In this document: positions 1 through 5,784 of the stretch, in pieces
How the letters are laid out: every line of letters starts with the position of its first letter
Numbering within the stretch: the stretch's first letter is position 1
NCBI GenBank assembly: GCA_902797515.1
Contig: CADBSX010000097.1
Span: 1 to 6,091 of the forward strand
Length of the DNA stretch: 6,091 bases
From: an uncultured Eubacteriales bacterium
Lineage (GTDB): Bacteria; Bacillota; Clostridia; Christensenellales; Borkfalkiaceae
Reading direction: 5' to 3'
Notes under the pieces: model-generated
What the model saw: the letters and a program-made list of their open reading frames with translations, nothing else
What the model was told of the DNA's origin: nothing
The model's database searches: none
Position numbers and translations under genes: made by a program

Positions 1-2071
1 CTCCTATACTCGTAACGCTATTACCGATAGTCACGCTTATAAGTCCGCTGCAAAAGGAAAACGCATAAGCACCTATACTCGTAACGCTATCGGGGATAAT
101 TATGCTCGTAACCTTGTAACAATTACAAAACGCATATGCTCCTATACTCGTAACACCGTAAGGGATGGTTATGTTCGTTACTTCGCTGCAATTATAAAAC
201 GCATAGGGCTTTATTTCGGTTATATCTTCCAAAACGATTTCCGTAAGCGGTTGATCATCAATAAAAAGCATTCTGTTATCTTTAATTAAATATTCCAAAC
301 CGTCTATCGATGCCCATTGACTTATCGTTCCCGTATAGTCAACGTCCGTAAGTAAATCGCAAAGTCTAAACGCATCATATTTAATGTTCTTAACGCCGCC
401 GCCGATAGTTAAACTCGTAATCCCGCTGCAACCGTAAAACGCTCTTTCTTTAATACTCTTAACATCATCTATTATTACGTTTTCAAGCCCGGTTAGACCT
501 TCGAATATATTTCCTTCGATACTTTCGCCACTTGTAATTTCTACGCTTTTAAGACTATCATTAGAAATATAACTACAAGCAATGGCGGGAATTTTTGCGC
601 TTTCTATCGGACAGTTCCCGAACGCTTCATTTCCGACATAAGTAACGCCGTCACCGATAGTTATGTTTTTAAGTCCGTCGCAACCGGAAAACGCATAATC
701 TCCTATACCCGTAACACTGTCGGGAATAGTTATGCTCGTAATTCCGTCGCAACTGGAAAACGCATAATTTCCTATATACGTAACACTCTCGGGGAAAGTA
801 ACGTTTGTAAGTCCGCTGCAATTAGAAAACGCTCCATTATCTATACCCGTAACGCTATCGGGAAGAATTATGCTCGTAAGTCCGCTGCAATTTGCGAATG
901 CGTAATGTCCTATATATGTAACGCTTTCCCCGATAGTTATACTCGTAAGTCCGGAGCAATCGTAGAACGCGTCTTGTCCTATTCTTTTTATGCTGTCGCC
1001 GATAGTAACGCTCGTAAGTCCGACGCAACCGGAGAACGATCCGGGCTTTATTTCTGTAATTCCTTCCAAAACGGCGTCCGTAAGCGGTTCATTATCTATA
1101 TATAAATAAAGCGATTCTCCTTCGAGTATTAAAGATAAACCGTCTATCGATGCCCATTGACTTGCGGTTCCCGTATAATTTATTTTTGTAAGCTTATCGC
1201 AGCCCCAAAACAGTTTAGCCCCTAAAAAAGAAACGCTGTCAGGAATGGTTATGCTCGTAAGCCCGCTGCATTCTCCGAATACATGCTCCCCTATACTCGT
1301 TACACCGTCGGAGATAACTACGCTCGTAAGTCCGGTGCAACTCTCGAAAGCAAAATCATCTATACTCGTAACGCCGTCGGCGATCGTAACGCTCGTAAGC
1401 CCGCTACAACCTTCGAAAGCAGAAGTTTTTATTTCGGTTATTCCTTCTATCACGGCTTCCGTAAGCGGTTCATTATTTATATAAAGCGTCTTGTCGCCGC
1501 CCATTATATAATCTAAACCGTCTATCGTCGCCCATTTACTTGCCGTTCCCTTATAATAAATATTCGTAAGAACGCTGCACTCTTCAAACGCATATAATCC
1601 TATATTCGTAACGCCGTCGCCTATAGTCACGCTCGTAAGCCCGCTGCAATAGGCGAACGCTTCATTTCCGATATTCGTAATGCTGTCGGGGATGACGACG
1701 CTTTTTATGTTTTTGCAAGAAAAGAAAGCATAATCTATATCTCCCGTACCGCCGGTAAAATCTATATAACTGGAATTGCCGATATGCGTTATCGGTTTTC
1801 CGTTGTGCTTGGACGGAATAACTATATTTTCGGGCAAATTATTTTTATCCTTCGCCTTTATGGAATAAGAATTACTTTCCGATAAATATATAAATTCAAA
1901 ATAAGGATCGTCTTCAACGTAAGAATCGTCGTCATCTTCGGTCTTTCCGTCGTCCGCATTATCCGAAGTATGCGTGTCGCCGGCGGGATCGTTGTTTACG
2001 ATAAAGTCGCATGAAGTAAATATACATATGCCGACGAATAAAACCAAAACGGTTAAAAACAATTTTTTCAT
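1..2071 (-). CDS. BspA-type leucine-rich-repeat surface lipoprotein, 3' end beyond window
   Basis: An open frame of 690 codons runs from ATG at 2071 off the left edge with no stop. Residues 1-21 form a lipoprotein signal: K2-K3, a hydrophobic stretch, then lipobox FTSC with the lipidated Cys at 21. An Asp/Glu-rich, low-complexity linker follows (about 28-57), then a short non-repeat region. From about residue 114 come roughly 20 copies of a 23-residue unit of the form AFxxCSGLTSVTIGDGVTSI, the LRR_5 (BspA-like) type. Phase markers fall at 115, 138, 161; 218, 241, 264, 287; 345 to 483 in steps of 23; 545, 568; and 624, 647, 670. Gaps are filled by three copies of a second module (YxGTxSxWAxIDGL...LYIxNxPLT). 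Such proteins form curved solenoids on the cell surface and in some bacteria act as adhesins; the ligand here is unknown. The start has a good ribosome binding site and its own promoter. Family call is firm, function is not. Confidence 0.9.
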   Translation of the reverse strand, partial: MKKLFLTVLVLFVGICIFTSCDFIVNNDPAGDTHTSDNADDGKTEDDDDSYVEDDPYFEFIYLSESNSYSIKAKDKNNLPENIVIPSKHNGKPITHIGNSSYIDFTGGTGDIDYAFFSCKNIKSVVIPDSITNIGNEAFAYCSGLTSVTIGDGVTNIGLYAFEECSVLTNIYYKGTASKWATIDGLDYIMGGDKTLYINNEPLTEAVIEGITEIKTSAFEGCSGLTSVTIADGVTSIDDFAFESCTGLTSVVISDGVTSIGEHVFGECSGLTSITIPDSVSFLGAKLFWGCDKLTKINYTGTASQWASIDGLSLILEGESLYLYIDNEPLTDAVLEGITEIKPGSFSGCVGLTSVTIGDSIKRIGQDAFYDCSGLTSITIGESVTYIGHYAFANCSGLTSIILPDSVTGIDNGAFSNCSGLTNVTFPESVTYIGNYAFSSCDGITSITIPDSVTGIGDYAFSGCDGLKNITIGDGVTYVGNEAFGNCPIESAKIPAIACSYISNDSLKSVEITSGESIEGNIFEGLTGLENVIIDDVKSIKERAFYGCSGITSLTIGGGVKNIKYDAFRLCDLLTDVDYTGTISQWASIDGLEYLIKDNRMLFIDDQPLTEIVLEDITEIKPYAFYNCSEVTNITIPYGVTSIGAYAFCNCYKVTSIIIPDSVTSIGAYAFSFCSGLISVTIGNSVTSIG
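197..337 (-). repeat. Inter-LRR module copy 3
   Basis: Residues about 579-625 of the lipoprotein. It begins YTGTISQWASIDGLEYL, contains LFIDDQPLTEIV and ends ITEIKPYAF. It lies 280 codons from copy 2 and keeps its DNA sequence closely, including silent positions over the ASIDGL segment. Confidence 0.8.
1034..1177 (-). repeat. Inter-LRR module copy 2
   Basis: Residues about 299-346 of the lipoprotein. It begins YTGTASQWASIDGL, contains LYIDNEPLTDAV, and ends ITEIKPGSF. It is one codon longer than the other two copies. It shares a 27-nt identical run with copy 3 (1137-1163 against 297-323). Confidence 0.8.
1415..1555 (-). repeat. Inter-LRR module copy 1
   Basis: Residues about 173-219 of the lipoprotein. 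It begins YKGTASKWATIDGLDYI, contains LYINNEPLTEAV and ends EITEIK-like before the next AFxxC repeat. It breaks the 23-residue phase. Similar YxGT...W...LYI.g..lt inserts are common in BspA-like proteins of Firmicutes and treponemes (family knowledge). Confidence 0.8.
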
Positions 2072-2078
2072 AAAAGGT

Positions 2079-2084
2079 CTCCTT
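2079..2084 (-). promoter_or_regulatory. Ribosome binding site of the LRR lipoprotein gene
   Basis: Minus-strand AAGGAG lies 7 nt before the ATG at 2071. It supports this start, which also gives a complete lipoprotein signal peptide. Confidence 0.85.
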
Positions 2085-2150
2085 ATAACTATTCATTTAA
2101 ATGCCACAAAAAAGCGTAGGCGGCGGGTCGTTATATTTAATCTATCTTTT

Positions 2151-2179
2151 ATTATATAAAATAAACGATCTTTTTGCAA
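2151..2179 (-). promoter_or_regulatory. Sigma-A type promoter of the LRR lipoprotein gene
   Basis: Minus-strand -35 TTGCAA (2174-2179), 17-nt spacer, and perfect -10 TATAAT (2151-2156). Transcription would start near 2144, giving a leader of about 70 nt. The promoter lies just downstream of the terminator of the preceding gene, so the lipoprotein gene is probably an independent unit. The -35 box sits inside TGCTTGCAAAAA, which is also present at the DUF3737 promoter. Confidence 0.75.
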
Positions 2180-2210
2180 GCAATTTTATCAAATTGCCGC
2201 TTGTAATATA

Positions 2211-2235
2211 AAAACGCGGCAAAACGCCGCGTTTT
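2211..2235 (-). terminator. Rho-independent terminator after the DUF3737 gene
   Basis: A perfect 10-bp stem, AAAACGCGGC with GCCGCGTTTT, encloses a 5-nt loop. On the minus strand the stem runs into a T-rich tract (GCCGCGTTTTTATATT). It begins 20 nt after the DUF3737 stop codon. The A/T pairs at its base could also allow some function on the plus strand, but no plus-strand gene needs it. Confidence 0.85.
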
Positions 2236-2255
2236 AAAATTGTGTATTTTTTCGT

Positions 2256-3110
2256 TTATCGTCCGGAATTACGACTCTTTATTTCGCAGTCGCAGGCGTA
2301 TTTGCTGTCGGCGGTCAATATTATTTCGCCTATTTCGTCCGCGACTATCTTCCCTTTTTTAGGATTTTTGACCGAAATAACGCCTCCGTTTATCGTCGCA
2401 TCGACGTCCGAATACTCGAACGCGAGATCCGCGCCTTCCGTTTCGCAATCTATAAGTTTCAGATTTTTACAATAACAAAGCGGCTGCGTGCCGATAATTT
2501 TGCAATGATCGAGCGTCAACCCTTCCGAATACCACGCGAGATATTCCCCGTTTACAACGGAATTTCTGACGGTGACGTTCTTCGCGTGCCAGAAGGCGTC
2601 TTTGGTGTTTAAAACCGAATTTTCTATAACTACGTTTTCGGTGTATTGAAATGAATACTTCCCGCCGAGCTCGATATTTTTAAAATATATATCTCTTGAC
2701 AGAAAATACGGATATTCCCCCTGAATTTTACAGTTTTCCGCCTTAATTCCCGCGTCTTTCCAACCGAATTCGGGCGAGTTTACCGTAACGTTTTTCATTT
2801 CAGCATTCCTGCACTCGCGTAGTGCTTTTATCCCGCCGAGAACACTGTCGGATATTACGATATTGTCCGAATACCAAAGCGCGGCGCGGCATTTTTCGGA
2901 CATTTCGCAATCCGTTATCCTTACCGTATCTACGTGCCAGAGGGGATAACGAAGGTTAAAAAAGCATTTTTCAAGAGAGACGTTCGCCGATTCTTTCAAA
3001 GCGGATTCCCCGTCCTCTTCCCCGTCGAAAGAACAATTTTTAAGAAGAAGGTCGTGTTCGCCGTACAAAGCGCGCTCGGAAGGGAAATTTTTATTTTCGA
3101 TAATTTTCAT
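2256..3110 (-). CDS. DUF3737 family protein, predicted right-handed beta-helix
   Basis: A complete 284-residue protein, recognised as DUF3737 from its N-terminus (MKIIENKNFPSERALYGEHD) and internal motifs such as DGESALKES, CRAALWYS, GIKALREC, PEFGW, KDAFWHAKNVTV and IIGTQPLCYCKNLKL. From about residue 55 to 235 it is a run of 19-22-residue coils. Each has an aromatic-rich turn (W58, W79, W117, W174, W193) followed by a beta-strand with N or C at the turn (ITDC, ISDS, IENS, VRNS, LDHC, LIDC). This fits a parallel beta-helix like those of pectate-lyase or pentapeptide-like solenoids. No signal peptide or membrane segment is seen, so it is probably cytoplasmic. The family has no firmly known biochemical role and I do not assign one. 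It has its own promoter and terminator. The start matches the family, although its ribosome binding site is weak. Confidence 0.88.
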   Translation of the reverse strand: MKIIENKNFPSERALYGEHDLLLKNCSFDGEEDGESALKESANVSLEKCFFNLRYPLWHVDTVRITDCEMSEKCRAALWYSDNIVISDSVLGGIKALRECRNAEMKNVTVNSPEFGWKDAGIKAENCKIQGEYPYFLSRDIYFKNIELGGKYSFQYTENVVIENSVLNTKDAFWHAKNVTVRNSVVNGEYLAWYSEGLTLDHCKIIGTQPLCYCKNLKLIDCETEGADLAFEYSDVDATINGGVISVKNPKKGKIVADEIGEIILTADSKYACDCEIKSRNSGR

Positions 3111-3144
3111 TGCAATAGTTTCTTTTGTCTTTTAGTCGATTTAT

Positions 3145-3173
3145 ATTATATCACATTATTATGATTTTTGCAA
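3145..3173 (-). promoter_or_regulatory. Sigma-A type promoter of the DUF3737 gene
   Basis: Minus-strand -35 TTGCAA (3168-3173), 17-nt spacer and -10 TATAAT (3145-3150). The predicted start near 3138 leaves a leader of about 28 nt. That leader has no clear GGAGG; the best purine run is AAAAGAAA, well upstream of the ATG. The -35 box, its flanks and the spacing match the LRR lipoprotein promoter. Confidence 0.75.
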
Positions 3174-3182
3174 GCATAAATA

Positions 3183-3210
3183 AAGGTCGCCCGACCGTTT
3201 CGGCGACCTT
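3183..3210 (-). terminator. Rho-independent terminator of the spoIIA operon
   Basis: A 9-bp stem, AAGGTCGCC with GGCGACCTT, has a 10-nt loop. On the minus strand it is followed by TTTATTTAT. The first arm overlaps the sigF TAA stop codon (3209-3211), so the operon ends immediately after sigF. The T-tract is interrupted, so some read-through toward DUF3737 is possible. Confidence 0.75.
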
Positions 3211-3934
3211 ATATCTGACTTTTCAAAACGTTTATTATCTTGTTTTCTATCCTCGATACCTGAACCTGAGACACTCCGAGTTCTTCCGCTATCTCGCTCT
3301 GCGTATTATCCCTGTAATAACGCATTATTATAATTTTCTTTTCCCTTTCAGGCAATTTTTCTATAAGACTCTTCAAAAGTATCTTATCGACCATATCTTC
3401 TTCCCTTTCGTCCGACGGGATCCGATCGATAAGTTCGGTATTTTTATCCCCGCCCTTTCCGTCCTCGACAAATTCCGATAGCGATACGGGCATTTTCGAA
3501 CTGTCGAGCGCGAGAACGACGTCCTCTTTGTCTATATCGAGCGCGGCGGATATCTCTTCTACCGTCGGCGATTCGCCTTTTTCGGCGGAATACTTTTCTA
3601 TAAACCTGTTTATTACGAGCGACTGACCTTTTATTATCCTCGAAACCTTTATCGCGCCGTCGTCGCGAAGAAATCTTTTTACTTCGCCTATGATCATCGG
3701 TACGGCGTAAGTCGAAAAAACCACGCCGAATTTTTCGTCGAAATTATTTATCGCCTTTAAAAATCCGAGGCATCCGAGTTGATACAAGTCGTCGTATTCC
3801 ACGCCCTTGTTTTTAAATCTTCTGATTATGCTTTTAATGAGCAGTACGTTGTTTTCAAGTAGTCTTTCTTTTGCGAGATTGTCCCCTTCTTTCGCGCGCC
3901 TTATAAGCGCGAGGGACTCTTCGGCGTTAAGCAT
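3209..3934 (-). CDS. sigF: RNA polymerase sporulation sigma factor sigma-F (SpoIIAC)
   Basis: A complete sigma-70 family protein of 241 residues from ATG 3934. Sigma-F directs the first forespore-specific transcription after asymmetric division and is held inactive by SpoIIAB. Region 2 (about 27-97) contains YDDLYQLGCLGFLKAI and the FSTYAVPMIIGEVKRFLRDD signature shared by sigma-F and sigma-G. Region 3 (about 105-180) includes SPTVEEISAALDI. Region 4 (about 188-238) holds the helix-turn-helix TQSEIAEELGVSQVQVSRIE. The frame is open to a TTG at 3961 that overlaps spoIIAB. I chose ATG 3934 because AAAGGAG (3941-3947) sits 6 nt before it and because the protein then begins like its homologues. 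The gap to spoIIAB is 19 nt. Sigma-G is the main alternative, but position directly after spoIIAA and spoIIAB decides for sigma-F. Confidence 0.96.
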   Translation of the reverse strand: MLNAEESLALIRRAKEGDNLAKERLLENNVLLIKSIIRRFKNKGVEYDDLYQLGCLGFLKAINNFDEKFGVVFSTYAVPMIIGEVKRFLRDDGAIKVSRIIKGQSLVINRFIEKYSAEKGESPTVEEISAALDIDKEDVVLALDSSKMPVSLSEFVEDGKGGDKNTELIDRIPSDEREEDMVDKILLKSLIEKLPEREKKIIIMRYYRDNTQSEIAEELGVSQVQVSRIENKIINVLKSQI

Positions 3935-3940
3935 TGACCG

Positions 3941-3947
3941 CTCCTTT
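3941..3947 (-). promoter_or_regulatory. Ribosome binding site deciding the sigF start
   Basis: Minus-strand AAAGGAG lies 6 nt before ATG 3934, between the spoIIAB stop and the sigF start. It argues against the upstream TTG at 3961 as the sigF start. Confidence 0.85.
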
Positions 3948-3953
3948 CCCGTT

Positions 3954-4379
3954 TCAGGCAACGGAATTTATTTTTTTCCGCATATTGACACCGGTGCCGG
4001 AATTAAGCGACGAAATAACTCTTACGTCGTCCATAAAGGTCTGAATTATGGTAAATCCCATCCCCGAACGTTCTTCGTCCGGTTTGGTGGTAAAGAACGG
4101 TTTTAAAGCCGATTCGAGATTTTCAATGCCGACTCCGCTGTCCGATATGGCAATATGTACTTCGTCGCCGTCAATCTCCGCGCTCATCGTGACCTCGCCG
4201 ACGCCGTTCGGATAACCGTGAACGATAGCGTTCGTGACCGCCTCGCTTACAGCCGTTTTTACGTCCGACAGTTCGCTTATGCTCGGATTAAGGGGAAGAA
4301 GAAAGGACGCGATCACGTTTCTCGCGAACCTCTCGTTTTCGGAAACGGAATCGAATTTGATAATCATTTTATTATTCAT
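3954..4379 (-). CDS. spoIIAB: Anti-sigma-F factor and serine kinase SpoIIAB
   Basis: A complete 141-residue GHKL-fold ATPase from ATG 4379. SpoIIAB binds sigma-F and blocks it; it also phosphorylates SpoIIAA on serine. The N-box is SEAVTNAIVHGY with E46 (likely catalytic base) and N50 (Mg-ATP ligand). The G1 box is DSGVGI (80-85), followed by the ATP lid with PFFTTKPDEERSGMGFT and the G2 element near G106-G108. R20, in NERFAR, matches the arginine used for sigma-F and SpoIIAA contacts in Bacillus. Length and motifs match the family almost throughout. The frame extends to GTG 4391, but that codon lies inside the ribosome binding site AGAGGTGG. ATG 4379 gives the family N-terminus, M-N-x-x-M. 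It follows spoIIAA by 16 nt. Confidence 0.96.
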   Translation of the reverse strand: MNNKMIIKFDSVSENERFARNVIASFLLPLNPSISELSDVKTAVSEAVTNAIVHGYPNGVGEVTMSAEIDGDEVHIAISDSGVGIENLESALKPFFTTKPDEERSGMGFTIIQTFMDDVRVISSLNSGTGVNMRKKINSVA

Positions 4380-4387
4380 AGACTTAT

Positions 4388-4395
4388 CCACCTCT
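4388..4395 (-). promoter_or_regulatory. Ribosome binding site deciding the spoIIAB start
   Basis: Minus-strand AGAGGTGG begins right after the spoIIAA TAA stop and lies 8 nt before ATG 4379. The GTG at 4391 is part of this site, so it is unlikely to be the start codon. Confidence 0.85.
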
Positions 4396-4707
4396 TTAAC
4401 TGATTTTGGGCATTATCTCGTAAAGCCCCGATATTTGCAGTATTTTGTTTATACTCGTACTCGGATTTCTTATAAAGCCGTTCATACCGACTTTTTTCAT
4501 TTTTTTATATCTTCCGAGAAGTACGCCTATGCCCGTGCTGTCCATAAAAGACGCTTTTGAAAAATCGAAAACGACGTTTTTAACGAAGATGTTTTCGTCT
4601 ATTTTCTTATCTATCGAATCTTTTGCCTGTTTTGCAGTGTATTCGTCGAGTTCCCCGTCGAGATAGACGAAGAGACTTTTCCTGTCTGCCGCGTAATTTA
4701 TTTCCAT
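4396..4707 (-). CDS. spoIIAA: Anti-sigma-F factor antagonist SpoIIAA (STAS domain)
   Basis: A complete 103-residue, single STAS-domain protein. In its unphosphorylated form it binds the SpoIIAB complex and releases sigma-F; SpoIIAB phosphorylates it and the SpoIIE phosphatase (not in this window) reverses this. The family signature FMDSTGIGVLLGRYKKMK is present. S57 after D56 corresponds to the Bacillus phosphoserine (DSSG there, DSTG here). LDGELDEYTA near the N-terminus and ISGLYEIMP near the C-terminus also match. The start at ATG 4707 has GAGGTGA 3 nt upstream and gives the normal length. It is the first gene of the spoIIA operon, which is insulated from the upstream unit by the terminator at 4789-4815. 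Confidence 0.96.
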   Translation of the reverse strand: MEINYAADRKSLFVYLDGELDEYTAKQAKDSIDKKIDENIFVKNVVFDFSKASFMDSTGIGVLLGRYKKMKKVGMNGFIRNPSTSINKILQISGLYEIMPKIS

Positions 4708-4749
4708 CGCTCACCTCACGGAAAAATTGTACCATAAGGCGGTACGCAT

Positions 4750-4779
4750 ATTTTAAGAAGTATGGTTTGATTTTGTCGA
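4750..4779 (-). promoter_or_regulatory. Candidate promoter of the spoIIA operon
   Basis: The best sigma-A-like match on the minus strand is TCGACA (4774-4779), 18-nt spacer, TAAAAT (4750-4755). An extended -10 alternative, TGGTACAAT (4726-4734), would start so close to the ribosome binding site that it seems less likely. The Bacillus operon uses sigma-H, but I see no clear AGGA/GAAT pair here. A promoter must lie in this 80-nt gap if the upstream terminator works; which box is used is uncertain. Confidence 0.4.
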
Positions 4780-4788
4780 AAATAGGAA

Positions 4789-4815
4789 AAAGCCCCGACT
4801 TGCCGTCGGGGCTTT
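4789..4815 (-). terminator. Rho-independent terminator after the G3E/TIGR03943-like gene
   Basis: A perfect 11-bp stem, AAAGCCCCGAC with GTCGGGGCTTT, encloses a 5-nt loop (TTGCC). On the minus strand the stem is followed by TTTTTCCTATTTT. It starts 13 nt after the stop of the 310-residue gene and separates it from spoIIAA. Confidence 0.92.
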
Positions 4816-4828
4816 AAAAAAAGAATTT

Positions 4829-5761
4829 TCAGTTTGCGAGAGATACTACCGGTTCGGATATTTCGGGAATATCGTAACAGGAAAGAAGTTCGAGAATAAC
4901 TTGCGGCTCTCTGCCGTCGTCAGACGTAAGATAATGCATTTTGGCGCGCAGATGTATCCAGCCTTGATTTTTGAATTTGAGATTTTTGTACGTGCACAGA
5001 TGCCCGATAAGTTGTATATCGTTCACACAGCAAGTCATAGCGAGCCTTCCCGCGACGAACGTTTCCGACGGCAACTTGTCGGATAGGATCGTCATACAGT
5101 TGAATTCGACTATCTTTTCGCTGTAACGCTGCATATTGTCGAAAGTATCGAGATAGAAAATACCGAAATCGTCGTCTCCGATCTTCATTTCGTCGGATAA
5201 TTTATACGGAAGATCCTCGACGAAACTCACGGGATTTCCCTTTTCGTCAAGAACGATATACTGCGCGTCTTTGTTTATCAGTTTAAGACTGCGCTTATAT
5301 CCCGCCATTTCGGGCGTTTCAGACGCCCTGTTCATTATAACAATATCCGAGCCCTTCACCATATCCGAAAACTTCTGACGCATATTGTTGAAATACGTTT
5401 TGAAAGTCGTTGCGTCGATTATAGTAAACGACTGCTCTATCATAATATACGGCGGAAATTTTATTTCCGACCAGTCCCACATGGCGTTCACTTCGACGAA
5501 TATCGCCGAAGGCTTGTTCGCCTTTATCAGTTCGTTTATCTTCTCTACCGTAAACTCGCTCTGATCCCCGAACGAATATACGCAGGCGTTATACTTTGTC
5601 AAAACGGCGGGATCGTATTCCTCTACGCCCTCTTCGGTAGCGAGGATAAGCACTTTGCCTATATCGCCGAAATCGCCGTTTTTGAGCGAATCTATAATAA
5701 ACGTCGTCTTACCGCTTTCGATTATTCCATGAATAAGCACGGCGGGAAAAGTTCTTGCCAT
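4829..5761 (-). CDS. Degenerate CobW-like (G3E) P-loop protein with TIGR03943/DUF1980-like C-terminal domain
   Basis: A complete 310-residue protein. Residues about 5-185 resemble a G3E/CobW P-loop domain: HGIIESGKTTF (11-21) is an intact Walker A, and ATEEGVEEYD (41-50) matches the family's TEEG-type segment. Other landmarks are missing or altered. There is no GCxCC metal motif; FVEVNAMWDW (88-97) stands where an ExxG motif is expected; VIMNRASE (141-148) replaces NKxD. Residues about 195-300 resemble the C-terminal domain of TIGR03943/DUF1980 proteins, with FVAGRLAMTCCVNDIQLIG (235-253) carrying the GR...CC..D signature and a following Trp-containing strand. No membrane segment or signal is seen. 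The start has AAGGA about 10 nt upstream. It follows the CobW gene by 23 nt, so the two are probably co-transcribed and may share a metal-related task. Nucleotide hydrolysis and metal binding are untested inferences. Confidence 0.75.
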   Translation of the reverse strand: MARTFPAVLIHGIIESGKTTFIIDSLKNGDFGDIGKVLILATEEGVEEYDPAVLTKYNACVYSFGDQSEFTVEKINELIKANKPSAIFVEVNAMWDWSEIKFPPYIMIEQSFTIIDATTFKTYFNNMRQKFSDMVKGSDIVIMNRASETPEMAGYKRSLKLINKDAQYIVLDEKGNPVSFVEDLPYKLSDEMKIGDDDFGIFYLDTFDNMQRYSEKIVEFNCMTILSDKLPSETFVAGRLAMTCCVNDIQLIGHLCTYKNLKFKNQGWIHLRAKMHYLTSDDGREPQVILELLSCYDIPEISEPVVSLAN

Positions 5762-5784
5762 AAGCCTTTATTCCTTTTTAAAAA

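Larger units (their letters stand above)
1..1732 (-). repeat. Tandem 69-nt coding repeats (LRR_5 units)
   Basis: On the plus strand, blocks such as CTCGTAAGTCCGCTGCAA and CTATACTCGTAACGC recur every 69 nt. They encode the 23-residue LRR units of the lipoprotein. Repeats are similar at DNA level, including at silent positions in places, which suggests recent expansion or gene conversion (inference). The array is interrupted at 1415-1555, 1034-1177 and 197-337 by the second module. It continues past the left edge. Confidence 0.9.

Noticed and set aside
905..1516. Plus-strand open frames opposite the LRR repeats (905-1105, 1245-1484, 1283-1516)
   Set aside because: They arise because the repeated minus-strand codons lack complementary stops. 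Their translations are merely repetitive shadows with no ribosome binding site or family similarity.
1..1732. Regularly spaced repeats resembling a CRISPR or satellite array
   Set aside because: The 69-nt period is a whole number of codons, the minus frame is open throughout, and the repeats translate to a standard LRR_5 consensus. There are no unique spacers.
2072..2255. Small RNA, riboswitch or tRNA in the intergenic gap before the LRR gene
   Set aside because: The gap is accounted for by one terminator, one promoter and a ribosome binding site. The remaining leader of about 70 nt shows no conserved fold that I recognise.
3209..3934. Assignment as sigma-G
   Set aside because: Regions 2 and 4 are similar in sigma-F and sigma-G, but the gene directly follows spoIIAA and spoIIAB in the classic order, which marks sigma-F.
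3125..4666. Plus-strand open frames opposite sigF, spoIIAB and spoIIAA (for example 3125-3481, 4234-4560, 4445-4666)
   Set aside because: They lie opposite highly conserved sporulation genes and have no credible start signals or recognisable products.
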